Positions 1-7,240 are shown, counted from the first letter of the stretch. The stretch: DNA of 15,129 nt from Corynebacterium sp. (GCA_030450335.1 JAKDIS010000057.1:1-15129); one strand, 5' to 3'. Numbers and translations are program-made. The notes: a model not told the origin generated them from the letters alone.

Positions 1-920
1 GTGCCGGTCCGTGCGATCAGCTGTTCGACCGGCATGACCGCGACGATGGTCGTCGCACCGCGGCCGGGGTTCAGGGCCCGTCCGGGGCCGTAACCGGCGT
101 GGACGGCGGCGGCGAGCGCGTCGTGACGCCGCTGCTCCGGGGTGCGGTCGTCCTCGGCGGCGGCGTCCTCGTCCAGGAGGTCGCCGGTCTTGGCGTGGTC
201 CGCCATGAGACGCTGCATCGACGCCGCGAGGTGCGGGGTCAGGGTGCCGCGGATCGGTGTCATCCCGTCCACGCCCTGCCGCCCGAGCGTCAGCGACCTC
301 ATCCTGCGGTGGTCCTTCTCGGTGTAGGGCTCGTCGGCCCCGACGAGGTCCAGGAGGAAGTTGCGTAGGGAGTCGAGGATGTCCGGCCCCTGCTTCCTGG
401 CGAGGTCGGCGACGGGTTCGTCGGCGATGCGCGTGATCTCCGGCTGGATCGCGGCCGGCAGCGCCCGGATCTGACGGTCGACTTTCTCCACCCCGGCGGC
501 GTCGAGGAGGCCTTCACCGACCAGTTCTGTCAGGTGCGGCATGTGCTCGACGTGCGGCGCGGTGGGGTCCGGCCCCCACGGGTCCGGCCGTTCGGCGGTG
601 CGGGACCAGCCGGTGAGACGGGTCTTCGCGTCCCGCAGCGTCGTGTTGAGGATCTCGCTCAGTGCACGGGCACGTCGCTGTGGTCCGGCGGGGAGGTCCG
701 CCTCGTGGGCGGAGATGAATGAGGAATCGGCCAGGGCCAGCTTCTTCCTGGCCCGTTCGAGCTTCTGCACGGCCTGCAGCCGGGAGGACTCGTCCATCCT
801 CGACCAGGTCTCGGGGCCGTGGGCGATGACGTCCTGCACCGCGGAATCGAGCCGGTCCAGCGCCTCGCACAGGTCGGTGGTCGACCCGACCAGACCTGCA
901 GGTGGTTCCGTCTCCGACAT
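1..920 (-). CDS. DUF222 / 13E12-repeat family protein, 3' end cut by the window edge
   Basis: The frame is open from the ATG at 920-918 to the left edge (306 codons), so the C-terminus is missing. The start has a purine-rich GAGAGGGG about 8 bases upstream. The visible part is a largely helical DUF222 region. It includes the motif PEQRRHDALAAAV at about residues 256-268, followed by GRGATTIVAVMPVEQL, which in this family comes before a C-terminal HNH nuclease domain. Complete members usually run 400-500 residues, so the HNH part would lie outside the window. The biochemical role of the family is not established. Members are often multicopy in actinobacteria, and several 13E12-family genes of Mycobacterium tuberculosis are known LexA targets. 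An SOS-like box sits in the promoter here. The family call is from memory of the motif and I am fairly sure of it; nuclease activity is inference. Confidence 0.85.
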   Translation of the reverse strand, partial: MSETEPPAGLVGSTTDLCEALDRLDSAVQDVIAHGPETWSRMDESSRLQAVQKLERARKKLALADSSFISAHEADLPAGPQRRARALSEILNTTLRDAKTRLTGWSRTAERPDPWGPDPTAPHVEHMPHLTELVGEGLLDAAGVEKVDRQIRALPAAIQPEITRIADEPVADLARKQGPDILDSLRNFLLDLVGADEPYTEKDHRRMRSLTLGRQGVDGMTPIRGTLTPHLAASMQRLMADHAKTGDLLDEDAAAEDDRTPEQRRHDALAAAVHAGYGPGRALNPGRGATTIVAVMPVEQLIARTG

Positions 921-987
921 CCCCGCCGCCCCTCTCGATCATGTGTTCCGTTGGCCCGCCCTACATGAATCTTCTATCTGCCAACTA

Positions 988-1016
988 ACAGTAATGTTCG
1001 AAAAGGTGTTCGTCAA
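988..1016 (-). promoter_or_regulatory. Promoter of the DUF222 gene
   Basis: On the minus strand, TTGACG (1016-1011) is followed after exactly 17 bases by TACTGT (993-988). This is 5 of 6 to the sigma-70/SigA -35 consensus and 3 of 6 to the -10. The predicted start of transcription would leave a leader of about 60 bases before the ATG at 920. The surrounding 921-1063 gap is noticeably richer in A and T than its neighbours. The LexA-like box at 998-1013 lies between the two hexamers. Confidence 0.55.
998..1013. promoter_or_regulatory. LexA (SOS) box
   Basis: The plus-strand sequence TCGAAAAGGTGTTCGT matches the corynebacterial SOS-box consensus TCGAA(A/C)ANNTGTTCGA at every specified position except the last. 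It lies between the -35 and -10 elements of the DUF222 gene promoter, where bound LexA would block RNA polymerase. The consensus is recalled from work on Corynebacterium glutamicum. Binding has not been shown for this site. Confidence 0.75.
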
Positions 1017-1045
1017 GGGTTCTGCGCGAGAAAGTTTCCCGGACC

Positions 1046-1069
1046 TCAGAAGTCTCAGAACCGTCAGAA
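1046..1069. repeat. Three TCAGAA direct repeats with 9-bp period
   Basis: TCAGAA occurs at 1046-1051, 1055-1060 and 1064-1069. The last copy includes the stop codon of the 432-residue gene. A 7-bp inverted pair, GGTTCTG (1018-1024) and CAGAACC (1056-1062), spans the region. No T-tract follows, so a standard intrinsic terminator is not supported. Confidence 0.5.
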
Positions 1070-2362
1070 CTTGGTGAAACGGCCGGTCAGGTTCTCCTCC
1101 AGACGCGTCCACCCGTTCGCCTCCTCGTCGAAGGGGGGCGTCGGGGTCGCCGCGGAGGGGGACCCCAGCATGTAGGCGATGTAGTCCTGCAGACGCGGGT
1201 AGGCGAGGAGCACCTTGTTGACCCCGTCGTCCTGCGCCCAGTCGGCGGCGTCGGCCAACAGCTCGTACGCCCGGCCCAGCTGCTCGGTGTCGACGGCCTC
1301 GATACCCTCGGTGATGTCGGAGCGCAGCCCGGTGAACCCGTAGACGTTCGACGGGTGGACCTCCACCTCCAGCTCCCCGGCGTTGGCCAGGGTCACCAGG
1401 TCGCCCCAGGTCTCCATCTCCGCGAGGTCGTGGTCGCGTGCGTCGACGATCCAGCGCACCAGTGACCGGGAGGACGGGAAGGTGTTGATCTCCCCGCGGT
1501 GACCCAGGAACACCGGGGAGCGGTCGCCCACGTAGCAGCGCAGGGTGTAGACCGTGGTCCCGTCGACCGTGATCCGGATCGGGTCGATGCCCGCCCGGCC
1601 CCAGGGGGTGGCGTCGTACGGGTCGGCCGCGTCCTCGTCTGCGCCTTCCTCGTCCGAGCCTGCCGCGGCACCTGCAGCACCTGCGGTGCCAGCGATCTCC
1701 TCGTCGGCCTTCTCGTCCGCCCCTGCCTTCTCTCCGGCCTCCTCCTTCTCGGCGGCGGCGTCGATGCGCGCCTGCGCGTCGGCGACGAGCGCCTCGGCGT
1801 CCTCCCCGAGATCCGGGGTGACCAGTGCCTCGTCGACGTCGTCGGTGAGCTCGACCCAGTTGTCACGCACGGTCAGTCCCACGCTCGACCACTCGGCCAG
1901 CCCGTTCTCCCCGGCGTAGTGGTCCTGGCCGCGGCTGACGTTGGACAGCACGGAGTAGGAGTGGAACCACCGGTTGATGCGGTTGATGCCGCACACGACG
2001 CCGAGCGAGCGCAGCACCTGGAAGGCGTTGGCCACCGTCCGGGTGTTCTCGAAGGACGGACGGCCGGCCAGGTTGTTGGGGAGTTCGACGAAGCTGATCC
2101 GTCCGCCCTTGCGCGGGGTCACGCGCGCTTCCGCGCCGTCCATGAAGGACGCCCAGGCGGGGTGGTCCGCCAGGTCGTGGGCGGACGTCGAGGTGATGCA
2201 GGCCAGCAGTTCCGCCGGCGAGTTGAACGCGAAGACCCCGGACTCGTCGCCGAGGAACGCCTGCCACTGTTCGCCGCGCGACACCCAGCCTGGGGCCCAC
2301 AGCGTGTAGTACGTGCCGGCGGTGGTCTCGAGCTCGAGGGTGACGATTCCGTTGTCTGCCAT
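1064..2362 (-). CDS. Conserved protein with two related domains and an acidic linker, function unknown
   Basis: This 432-residue protein has no signal peptide and no membrane segment. I recognise it only as a type of conserved protein found beside upp in corynebacteria; I cannot name a function. It appears to contain an internal duplication. Residues 18-71 (YYTLWAPGW, FLG, F.SPAELL, HDLADHPAW) line up with residues 271-320 (VYTLRCYVGD, FLG, FPSSRSLV, HDLAEMETWG). They share YTL, FLG, F.S, HDLA and a closing Trp. The halves are separated by an Ala/Glu/Asp-rich linker at about 198-250, probably disordered and partly helical. The ATG at 2362 lies 11 bases after the stop of the small upstream gene, and no good ribosome site precedes it. 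A -10-like TAAAAT 8 bases upstream suggests a leaderless transcript besides readthrough from the operon. The strong GC-ending codon bias supports a real gene. Confidence 0.85.
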   Translation of the reverse strand: MADNGIVTLELETTAGTYYTLWAPGWVSRGEQWQAFLGDESGVFAFNSPAELLACITSTSAHDLADHPAWASFMDGAEARVTPRKGGRISFVELPNNLAGRPSFENTRTVANAFQVLRSLGVVCGINRINRWFHSYSVLSNVSRGQDHYAGENGLAEWSSVGLTVRDNWVELTDDVDEALVTPDLGEDAEALVADAQARIDAAAEKEEAGEKAGADEKADEEIAGTAGAAGAAAGSDEEGADEDAADPYDATPWGRAGIDPIRITVDGTTVYTLRCYVGDRSPVFLGHRGEINTFPSSRSLVRWIVDARDHDLAEMETWGDLVTLANAGELEVEVHPSNVYGFTGLRSDITEGIEAVDTEQLGRAYELLADAADWAQDDGVNKVLLAYPRLQDYIAYMLGSPSAATPTPPFDEEANGWTRLEENLTGRFTKF

Positions 2363-2370
2363 GACGACAG

Positions 2371-2399
2371 ATTTTAGCGGGAAGCGTGGCCCGGGTCGA
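2371..2399 (-). promoter_or_regulatory. Candidate leaderless promoter of the 432-residue gene
   Basis: Minus-strand TCGACC (2399-2394, 4 of 6 to TTGACA), a 17-base spacer and TAAAAT (2376-2371, 5 of 6 to TATAAT) end 8 bases before the ATG at 2362, so transcription would begin at or next to the start codon. The TAA at the start of the -10 is also the stop codon of the preceding small gene. Confidence 0.5.
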
Positions 2400-2592
2400 T
2401 GACCGGACCACCGTGTGCACCGGTGGAGGTGAACAGCTCCGCCTTCAGCACCGGTGGCACGGTCGGCGGTGGTTCGCCGAGGAACTGCTCGACGTTGTAT
2501 TCGGCGCTGGCCGGCGTGGTGACGATCCTGGCCAGGCCCCGGCGCTGCGACCGTCGGCCCAGCCGGCCCCTGCCCGTGTTGTCGTGGGTCAT
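2374..2592 (-). CDS. Small basic protein of 72 residues, function unknown
   Basis: The ATG at 2592 is preceded by GAGGAGGG about 9 bases upstream. This ribosome site begins inside the stop codon of the NlpC/P60 gene, whose end is 16 bases away. The protein has an Arg-rich N-terminus (residues 8-22, with RGRLGRRSQRRGLAR), a Pro-rich centre (GEPPPTVPPV at about 39-48) and a Gly/His-rich tail. There is no signal peptide or membrane helix. Codon third positions are almost all G or C, as in the neighbours, which argues for real coding. I recognise no family. The tight spacing on both sides places it in the same transcription unit as the NlpC/P60 gene. Confidence 0.65.
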   Translation of the reverse strand: MTHDNTGRGRLGRRSQRRGLARIVTTPASAEYNVEQFLGEPPPTVPPVLKAELFTSTGAHGGPVIDPGHASR

Positions 2593-2608
2593 CGTGGTCT
2601 CACCCTCC

Positions 2609-3592
2609 TCAGGCGGTCGGCCGGTAGAAGCCGAGGAAACCCATGCCGATGTTCTCGGTGCGTACGGGGTTGACCTGCACCGGGTCGCCGGCCTCGATCA
2701 TCTGCCCGTCGCCGGTGACCATGGCGACGTGGCCGTCCCACACCACGAGGTCGCCGGGGGCGAGGTCGTCGGCGCCCACGGGGGTGCCGACGGCCTGCTG
2801 GTCGGCGGTGCGCGGGATGTCGACCCCGGCCTGCCCGTAGGCCCACTGGGTCAGTCCGCTGCAGTCCACGCCGGTGGCCGGTGACGTGCCTCCCCACACG
2901 TAGGGCGTGCCGATCGCGGACTTCGCCGCCTCCACGGCCGCCGCGGCCTGCGGGGTGGGTGCGCCTGCCACGTCGGACACGTCGGATACGTCGGACGCTT
3001 CGGCGCCGACGGCCACCTCCGGCGGTGGGGACCCCGGGGACCCAGGCGACGCCGATGTCGCGGACGCCGGGGCGTCCGGTGACGGCGGCACCGTGGGTAG
3101 CGCGGCGTCGGTGACGTCGACGCGGGTGGTGAGTTCGGCGAGCTCGGCACCGAGGAGGTCCAGGCGTTCCTGGGCGCGGGCGAGGTGCAGGCAGGCGATC
3201 TGCAGCGCGGCGGCGGGGGCGCCGGGGGAGAGCGGGGCACCGACGACCGCCACCATGATCTGTCGGATGCACTGCTCGACGATGAGCGTGATGTCCGCCG
3301 CCGCGCGTCCGGTCGCCGCCGTCGCCTCCTGCGCCACGGCCTCGACCTCCCCGGCCAGGCGGAGGATCTCGGTGGTGTCGGTGCCTGCCCCGGTGAGCCG
3401 GTCGACGGCGACGCTGCCCGCGGTGCCGCGCAGCGCGGCGTCCACCAGCCCGGGGAGCTGGTTCGCCAGCTGGCCGGCCAGGTCGGACGTGCCGGCGTCC
3501 ACCAGCAGGGCGGCGAGCGGGTGGTTGCCGGCGGACGCCGCCGTTGGCACGAGCCGGCGCACGGGTTCGACGAGGCTGAGCAGGTCGGTCAT
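2609..3592 (-). CDS. NlpC/P60-family cell-wall peptidase without signal peptide
   Basis: The protein has 327 residues. Residues 1-160 are Ala/Leu-rich and predicted helical. Residues 165-215 are a Pro/Ser/Asp linker that includes a 9-bp tandem repeat encoding DVSDVSDV. Residues 216-327 are an NlpC/P60 domain with TPYVWGG, the nucleophile Cys244 in DCSGLTQW, His288 in DGHVAMV and Glu300 in MIEAG. Known NlpC/P60 enzymes cut peptide stems of peptidoglycan. RipA of M. tuberculosis uses a Cys-His-Glu triad with the same 12-residue His-to-Glu spacing (recalled). There is no signal peptide or lipobox, unlike RipA, so the enzyme is either exported by a non-Sec route or acts in the cytoplasm. Its ATG overlaps the stop of the upstream helical protein gene by 4 bp (ATGA), so the two are translationally coupled. 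The domain call is firm; the substrate is inferred. Confidence 0.9.
   Translation of the reverse strand: MTDLLSLVEPVRRLVPTAASAGNHPLAALLVDAGTSDLAGQLANQLPGLVDAALRGTAGSVAVDRLTGAGTDTTEILRLAGEVEAVAQEATAATGRAAADITLIVEQCIRQIMVAVVGAPLSPGAPAAALQIACLHLARAQERLDLLGAELAELTTRVDVTDAALPTVPPSPDAPASATSASPGSPGSPPPEVAVGAEASDVSDVSDVAGAPTPQAAAAVEAAKSAIGTPYVWGGTSPATGVDCSGLTQWAYGQAGVDIPRTADQQAVGTPVGADDLAPGDLVVWDGHVAMVTGDGQMIEAGDPVQVNPVRTENIGMGFLGFYRPTA
2970..2996. repeat. 9-bp tandem repeat, three copies, in the NlpC/P60 gene
   Basis: The unit ACGTCGGAC/T occurs at 2970-2978, 2979-2987 and 2988-2996, with one base change in the middle copy. It stays in frame and encodes the DVSDVSDV stretch of the interdomain linker, so its number can change without breaking the gene. 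Confidence 0.8.
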
Positions 3593-3942
3593 GCCCCGGG
3601 CCCCTGCCAGGTGCCCGAGAAGGCCGCCGCGGAGCCGGCCTCGCCGGCCGCCAGGTCCACCGCGGTGGTCGTCAGCGAGGAGGCGCTGGCACGGTAGAAA
3701 CCGGAGAACCCCGCCAGGGCGTCCGCCTGCCGCCCGCGGGCGCGCTGCAGCGCGGCGACCAGCCCCGCGGCCTGCGGGACGAGGGCCGGGAGCACGGGCG
3801 GGACGGCCGGGCCATCGCCGGACGCACCGGTGGTGAGCAGGTCGGCGACACGATCGGCGCGGGACGCGGCGGAGGTCAGTGCCTCCACGTCCGCCACCAG
3901 GCCGGTCGCTGCGTGGGTCGGGGACTCGTGTGCGGGTGCCAT
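3589..3942 (-). CDS. Small helical protein, weakly WXG100/ESX-like, partner of the NlpC/P60 hydrolase
   Basis: This is a 117-residue Ala-rich protein without signal peptide or membrane segment. Two helical stretches, about residues 14-38 and 52-105, are separated by a Gly/Pro break at 39-50. A single Trp lies near the end (GTWQGPG, Trp112). Size and helical layout resemble WXG100-type or ESX-associated proteins, but the Trp is not in the central turn and there is no YxxxD/E tail, so membership is a guess. I chose the ATG at 3942. A longer frame to 4134 exists, but it would cross the upp promoter and coding start on the other strand. No clear ribosome site is visible; GGCGAG lies about 11 bases upstream. 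The stop overlaps the NlpC/P60 start by 4 bp. It heads the minus-strand run 3942-1064 and is divergent from upp. Confidence 0.7.
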   Translation of the reverse strand: MAPAHESPTHAATGLVADVEALTSAASRADRVADLLTTGASGDGPAVPPVLPALVPQAAGLVAALQRARGRQADALAGFSGFYRASASSLTTTAVDLAAGEAGSAAAFSGTWQGPGA

Positions 3943-3990
3943 GGTGAGAGAGACTCGCCGGCGGGCTCGGAGGTTCCCCGCACCGTGGGC

Positions 3991-3996
3991 TATTTT
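3991..3996 (+). promoter_or_regulatory. -10 element of a candidate leaderless upp promoter
   Basis: TATTTT (4 of 6 to TATAAT) ends 7 bases before the ATG at 4004. No convincing -35 is present 16-18 bases upstream. The GGAGG at 3997-4001 is only two bases from the ATG, too close to act as a normal ribosome site, which also favours leaderless initiation. Confidence 0.45.
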
Positions 3997-4003
3997 GGAG
4001 GGT

Positions 4004-4702
4004 ATGGAGGATTCACAGCGAACCAGGCAGACCGGTGCGTCCGGCACGGCGTCGAGCGGGATGGAGGTCGTGCAGGTCGACCACCCGCTGGCCGCCTCAC
4101 GGCTGACGATCATGCGCGACGCCCGCACCGACAACGTCGCCTTCCGCGGCGCACTCGCCGACCTCGGCGCGATGCTGGTCTACGAGGCGTCCCGCGACCT
4201 GCCGACCGAGGAGTTCTCCGTGGAGACCCCCGTGGCGATGGCGACGGGGCGGCGTCTGGCGAATCCGCCGATCGTCGTGCCGATCATCCGCGCCGGGCTC
4301 GGCATGATCGACCCCGCGCTCTCGATGATCCCCGACGCGCAGGTCGGTTTCCTGGGCATGGCGCGCGACGAGCAGACCCACGAGCCCGTGCCCTACCTCG
4401 AGGCCCTGCCGGACGACCTGTCGGACCGCACCGTGTTCCTGGTGGACCCGATGCTCGCCACCGGTGGTTCCCTGCTGCACGGTCTGCGCCTGGTCGCCGA
4501 GCGTGGCGCGACGGACATCGTGGTGGTCTGCATGGTCGCCGCGGTGCCGGGTGTGGAGGCGGTGCGTGACTCCGGCTACCCGGTGAAGCGCCTGGTCACC
4601 GCCACCGTCGACCCCGAGCTCGACGACAACGCCTACATCGTCCCCGGCCTCGGCGACGCCGGCGACCGGCTCTACGGCCCCCGCAACATCGACCTGAGCT
4701 AG
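4004..4702 (+). CDS. upp: Uracil phosphoribosyltransferase
   Basis: Cytoplasmic enzyme of pyrimidine salvage; it joins uracil to PRPP to give UMP. Family features are clear: [15 protein letters not shown] near the N-terminus, IIRAGLGM, the PRPP-binding loop DPMLATGGS (residues 148-156) and the C-terminal uracil-binding [15 protein letters not shown]. From the ATG at 4004 the protein has 232 residues, about 20 more than usual. An internal ATG at 4061 would give 213 residues and a canonical N-terminus ([10 protein letters not shown]) but has only GAGCGGG directly against it. I keep 4004 because a -10 element lies 7 bases upstream. A further upstream start (3830) would run through the divergent gene. 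The stop is only 8 bases from the stop of convergent pmmB, so no terminator hairpin fits between them. Confidence 0.95.
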   Translation: MEDSQRTRQTGASGTASSGMEVVQVDHPLAASRLTIMRDARTDNVAFRGALADLGAMLVYEASRDLPTEEFSVETPVAMATGRRLANPPIVVPIIRAGLGMIDPALSMIPDAQVGFLGMARDEQTHEPVPYLEALPDDLSDRTVFLVDPMLATGGSLLHGLRLVAERGATDIVVVCMVAAVPGVEAVRDSGYPVKRLVTATVDPELDDNAYIVPGLGDAGDRLYGPRNIDLS

Positions 4703-4710
4703 TCGCGGGG

Positions 4711-6312
4711 CTAACTACCCGGCACAGCCTGGCGCACCGTGGTGGCGAGACCGGCCAGCGCGGGCTCCACCGCAGCGGTCCCGTCGTCCGTCCCGCCGGC
4801 CACCTGGAGGTAGAACTTCGCCTTCGGCTCCGTGCCGGACGCCCGGGCGATGACCCGGTACCCCAGGCCGTCGTCCGACGTCCAGGTCAACCGCACGCCG
4901 GACGCCGCGTTGGTGCCGTCGAGTGGTTCGACGTCCGTCCCGCGCGCGTCCCGACCGGCCGCCAGACCCGCCGGCGGCGACTGCGCCCAGTCGGCGACCA
5001 GCGTCGCGGCGTCCTGCGTGGAGTCGCAACGTACCGGGACCTGCGCTGTGCGCACCGGTCCGAACTCGGCGTCGAGCCGGTCGAGCTCGTCCTGCAGTGA
5101 GGCGCCGTGGGCCTTGAGTTCCGCGGCCCAGGTGGCGGCGAGCAGCGCGGTGGCGAAACCGTCCTTGTCGGCCACGACCTGCGGGAACGGGCAGGTGCCG
5201 ATCGCCTCCTCGTAGGCGTAGGCGAGCTCGCCGTCGGTATCGTCGGCGGCGCGGGCGAGGTTCTTGAACCCGGTCATCGTCTCGCGGAACTCCCAGCCGC
5301 GGGCCGCGGCGATGCGTCCCAGCAGGCAGGACGACACCACCGTCGTCGCGACGACGGGCTTGTTCCCTGTGCTGCCAGTGCCCTCAGCGCCATTGTGCTC
5401 CAGCGCCCGCTGCGCGAGCAGCGGACCGGTCTCGTCGCCGCGCAGCATCCGGTAGCCCAGCGGCGCCGAGGCGTCCGGGATGCCGAGCATGCAGCGGTCG
5501 GCGTCCGGGTCGAGCGCGACCAGCAGGTCAGGACGTTGCGAGGGCGGCGCGGCGGACGCCTGCGCCAGCAGCAGGTCGCACGCTCCCGGCTCCTCGGGGT
5601 TGGGGAAGTCGACGGTGGGGAACTCGGGGTCGGGCCAACGCTGCGGCACCACCGTGTCCGGCCGGTTGAACCCGGCGCTGCGGAACGACTCCTCCAGCGT
5701 GCTGCCACCCACCCCGTGCAGGGCGGTGTAGAGGACCCGCAGGTCGCGACGCGCCGCGAGCACCTTCCCCTCGCCGGACGCCAGGGGTGCGGCGACGGCG
5801 GAGACGTAGCCGTCGACCGCCCCGAGGTCCAGCGACACCGTGGTGGAGCGGGGCACGTCCGGCGCGGAGGGCTGGTCGTCGATGTGCGCCTCGATCTCCC
5901 GGTCCGCCGGGCTGACCAGCTGCGAGCCGCCGGCGAGGTAGAGCTTGTAGCCGTTGTCGCCGCGCGGGTTGTGGCTCGCGGTGATCTGCACGCCCGCGTC
6001 GAGCCCACGGTGCTTCACCAGCCACGCGATGACCGGGGTGGGCGCCGGGTGGGCGATCAGCGTGACGTCGAACCCCGCCCCGGTGAAGGTCTCCGCCGCC
6101 GCACGCGCCATGGCGTGTGAGCCGTACCGCGAGTCGTAGCCGACGGCCACGCTGACGGGACCGTCCTGCCGCCCCTGCCGCCCCTGCCGCTCTGTCAGCC
6201 AGGCGGCGACCCCGCCGGTCGCCCGCGTCACCGTGGACACGTTCATCCGGTCCGGCCCCGAGCCCACCGGGGCGCGCAGACCTGCCGTGCCGAACCTCAA
6301 CGTGCCGCTCAT
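4711..6312 (-). CDS. pmmB: Phospho-sugar mutase (phosphomannomutase/phosphopentomutase-like, PGM2 type)
   Basis: The protein has 533 residues and belongs to the alpha-D-phosphohexomutase superfamily. Seen in order: FGTAGLR (7-13), the catalytic phosphoserine loop TASHNP (111-116, Ser113), the metal loop DPDADR (268-273), EEAIG (368-372) in the sugar-binding loop and the phosphate loop RASGTEP (490-496). EEAIG is typical of PGM2/phosphoribomutase-like members rather than AlgC-type enzymes. Together with coupling to punA this suggests conversion of ribose-1-phosphate to ribose-5-phosphate, although annotations usually say phosphomannomutase. The ATG at 6312 has GGAGG 8 bases upstream and overlaps the punA stop by 4 bp (ATGA). 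The frame stays open much further upstream, but that part is a shadow of punA. The order upp, pmmB, punA is also found in mycobacteria. Sugar specificity cannot be read from sequence alone. Confidence 0.92.
   Translation of the reverse strand: MSGTLRFGTAGLRAPVGSGPDRMNVSTVTRATGGVAAWLTERQGRQGRQDGPVSVAVGYDSRYGSHAMARAAAETFTGAGFDVTLIAHPAPTPVIAWLVKHRGLDAGVQITASHNPRGDNGYKLYLAGGSQLVSPADREIEAHIDDQPSAPDVPRSTTVSLDLGAVDGYVSAVAAPLASGEGKVLAARRDLRVLYTALHGVGGSTLEESFRSAGFNRPDTVVPQRWPDPEFPTVDFPNPEEPGACDLLLAQASAAPPSQRPDLLVALDPDADRCMLGIPDASAPLGYRMLRGDETGPLLAQRALEHNGAEGTGSTGNKPVVATTVVSSCLLGRIAAARGWEFRETMTGFKNLARAADDTDGELAYAYEEAIGTCPFPQVVADKDGFATALLAATWAAELKAHGASLQDELDRLDAEFGPVRTAQVPVRCDSTQDAATLVADWAQSPPAGLAAGRDARGTDVEPLDGTNAASGVRLTWTSDDGLGYRVIARASGTEPKAKFYLQVAGGTDDGTAAVEPALAGLATTVRQAVPGS
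6165..6191. repeat. 9-bp tandem repeat, three copies, in pmmB
   Basis: CCTGCCGCC at 6165-6173 and 6174-6182 is followed by CCTGCCGCT at 6183-6191. In the minus-strand reading it encodes RQGRQGRQ (about residues 42-49 of PmmB), between the first helix and the first beta strand, a place likely to tolerate length change. Confidence 0.8.
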
Positions 6313-7175
6313 CGTGTGGCCTCCGTTTCTGTTGTGTCTGAGAGCCTTTCGAGCAGCGTGCGCAGCAGCCCGCCGACCTCCGCCGCGGACGCGGCACCCG
6401 CGGCGAGTACCTCCTCGTGGTCGAGCGGTTCGCCGGTGATGCCGGCCGCCAGGTTCGTCACCAACGACAGGCCGAGGACCTCGAGGCCCTCGGCACGGGC
6501 CGCGACGGTCTCGTGCACCGTGGACATGCCGACCAACCCGGCGCCGAGGGTGCGCAGCATGCGGATCTCCGCCGGCGTCTCGTACTGCGGACCGGGCATC
6601 ATCGCGTACACGTCCTCGCGTGTGCCCGGACGCAGCTCGCGGACCAGGGCACGCAGGGCAGGGGAGTAGGCGTCGACGAGGTTGACGAAGTCCGCGCCCA
6701 CCAGCGGGGTGCGTCCGGTCATGTTGAGGTGGTCGCTGATCAGCACCGGCTCCCCGACCTCCATGCCCTCGGCGAGCCCGCCGGCGGCGTTGGTGAGCAC
6801 CAGCCGCCGGACGCCACACGCCGCGGTGGTGCGCACCGCGTGCACCGTCCGCCACAGCGGGTGCCCCTCGTAGGCGTGGGTGCGTCCCAGCATCACCAGG
6901 ACGCGCAGCCCGCCGACCTCCAGGCTGCGCACCGTGCCGCCGTGCCCCTCGGCCGTGGGCGGCAGGAAACCGGGCAGCTCGGCCATCGGGAACTCGGTCA
7001 CCCCGCCGGCCCCGTCCCCGCCGCACAGCACGTCGGCGGCGGGACGCCACCCCGAGCCGAGCACGACGGCGACGTCGTGGGAGTCCCGTCCCGTCCTGCG
7101 CGCGATCTCCGTGGCCGCCCGGCGGGCGGTCGCGGCCGGGTCCGGTGTGACGTTCGTGTCCTTCGTGTCGGTCAT
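6309..7175 (-). CDS. punA: Purine-nucleoside phosphorylase, class I trimeric type
   Basis: Cytoplasmic salvage enzyme that phosphorolyses (deoxy)inosine and (deoxy)guanosine to free base and (deoxy)ribose-1-phosphate. From the ATG at 7175 it has 288 residues, normal for the trimeric class. Visible motifs are VVLGSGW near the N-terminus, [11 protein letters not shown] (phosphate site), [23 protein letters not shown] with the base-binding Glu, GMSTVHE and SLVTNLAAG with the base-binding Asn. A second in-frame ATG at 7187 would add four residues, but it lies inside the likely -10 element TATGCT, so the downstream ATG is preferred. The gene overlaps pmmB by 4 bp and is divergent from the M20 amidohydrolase gene. 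Confidence 0.95.
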   Translation of the reverse strand: MTDTKDTNVTPDPAATARRAATEIARRTGRDSHDVAVVLGSGWRPAADVLCGGDGAGGVTEFPMAELPGFLPPTAEGHGGTVRSLEVGGLRVLVMLGRTHAYEGHPLWRTVHAVRTTAACGVRRLVLTNAAGGLAEGMEVGEPVLISDHLNMTGRTPLVGADFVNLVDAYSPALRALVRELRPGTREDVYAMMPGPQYETPAEIRMLRTLGAGLVGMSTVHETVAARAEGLEVLGLSLVTNLAAGITGEPLDHEEVLAAGAASAAEVGGLLRTLLERLSDTTETEATR

Positions 7176-7182
7176 ACGGCCC

Positions 7183-7188
7183 AGCATA
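7183..7188 (-). promoter_or_regulatory. -10 element of a candidate leaderless punA promoter
   Basis: Minus-strand TATGCT (4 of 6 to TATAAT) ends 7 bases before the punA ATG at 7175. CTGACA lies upstream but only 12 bases away, too close for a standard -35. No ribosome site is visible between the hexamer and the ATG. Confidence 0.45.
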
Positions 7189-7240
7189 GGGCGCGGCGGG
7201 TGTCAGGTGGCCCGGGGTAGGAGAGGAGGGGCACAGTGAC

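Noticed and set aside
514..942. Minus-strand open frame of 142 codons starting at 942
   Set aside because: It is an Arg/Gly/His-rich shadow of the DUF222 gene, which runs in another frame on the same strand from 920 to the window edge and has clear family motifs.
3830..4003. Upstream extension of upp to 3830
   Set aside because: The added residues show no homology, would overlap the divergent helical-protein gene, and lie upstream of the likely -10 at 3991.
3943..4134. N-terminal extension of the 117-residue helical protein to 4134
   Set aside because: It would read antisense through the upp promoter and 5' coding region, and its composition differs from the rest. The ATG at 3942 is the better start.
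6313..7050. Long open frame continuing upstream of pmmB to 7050
   Set aside because: The conserved mutase begins at 6312 with a good ribosome site. The upstream part is an Arg-rich shadow of punA.
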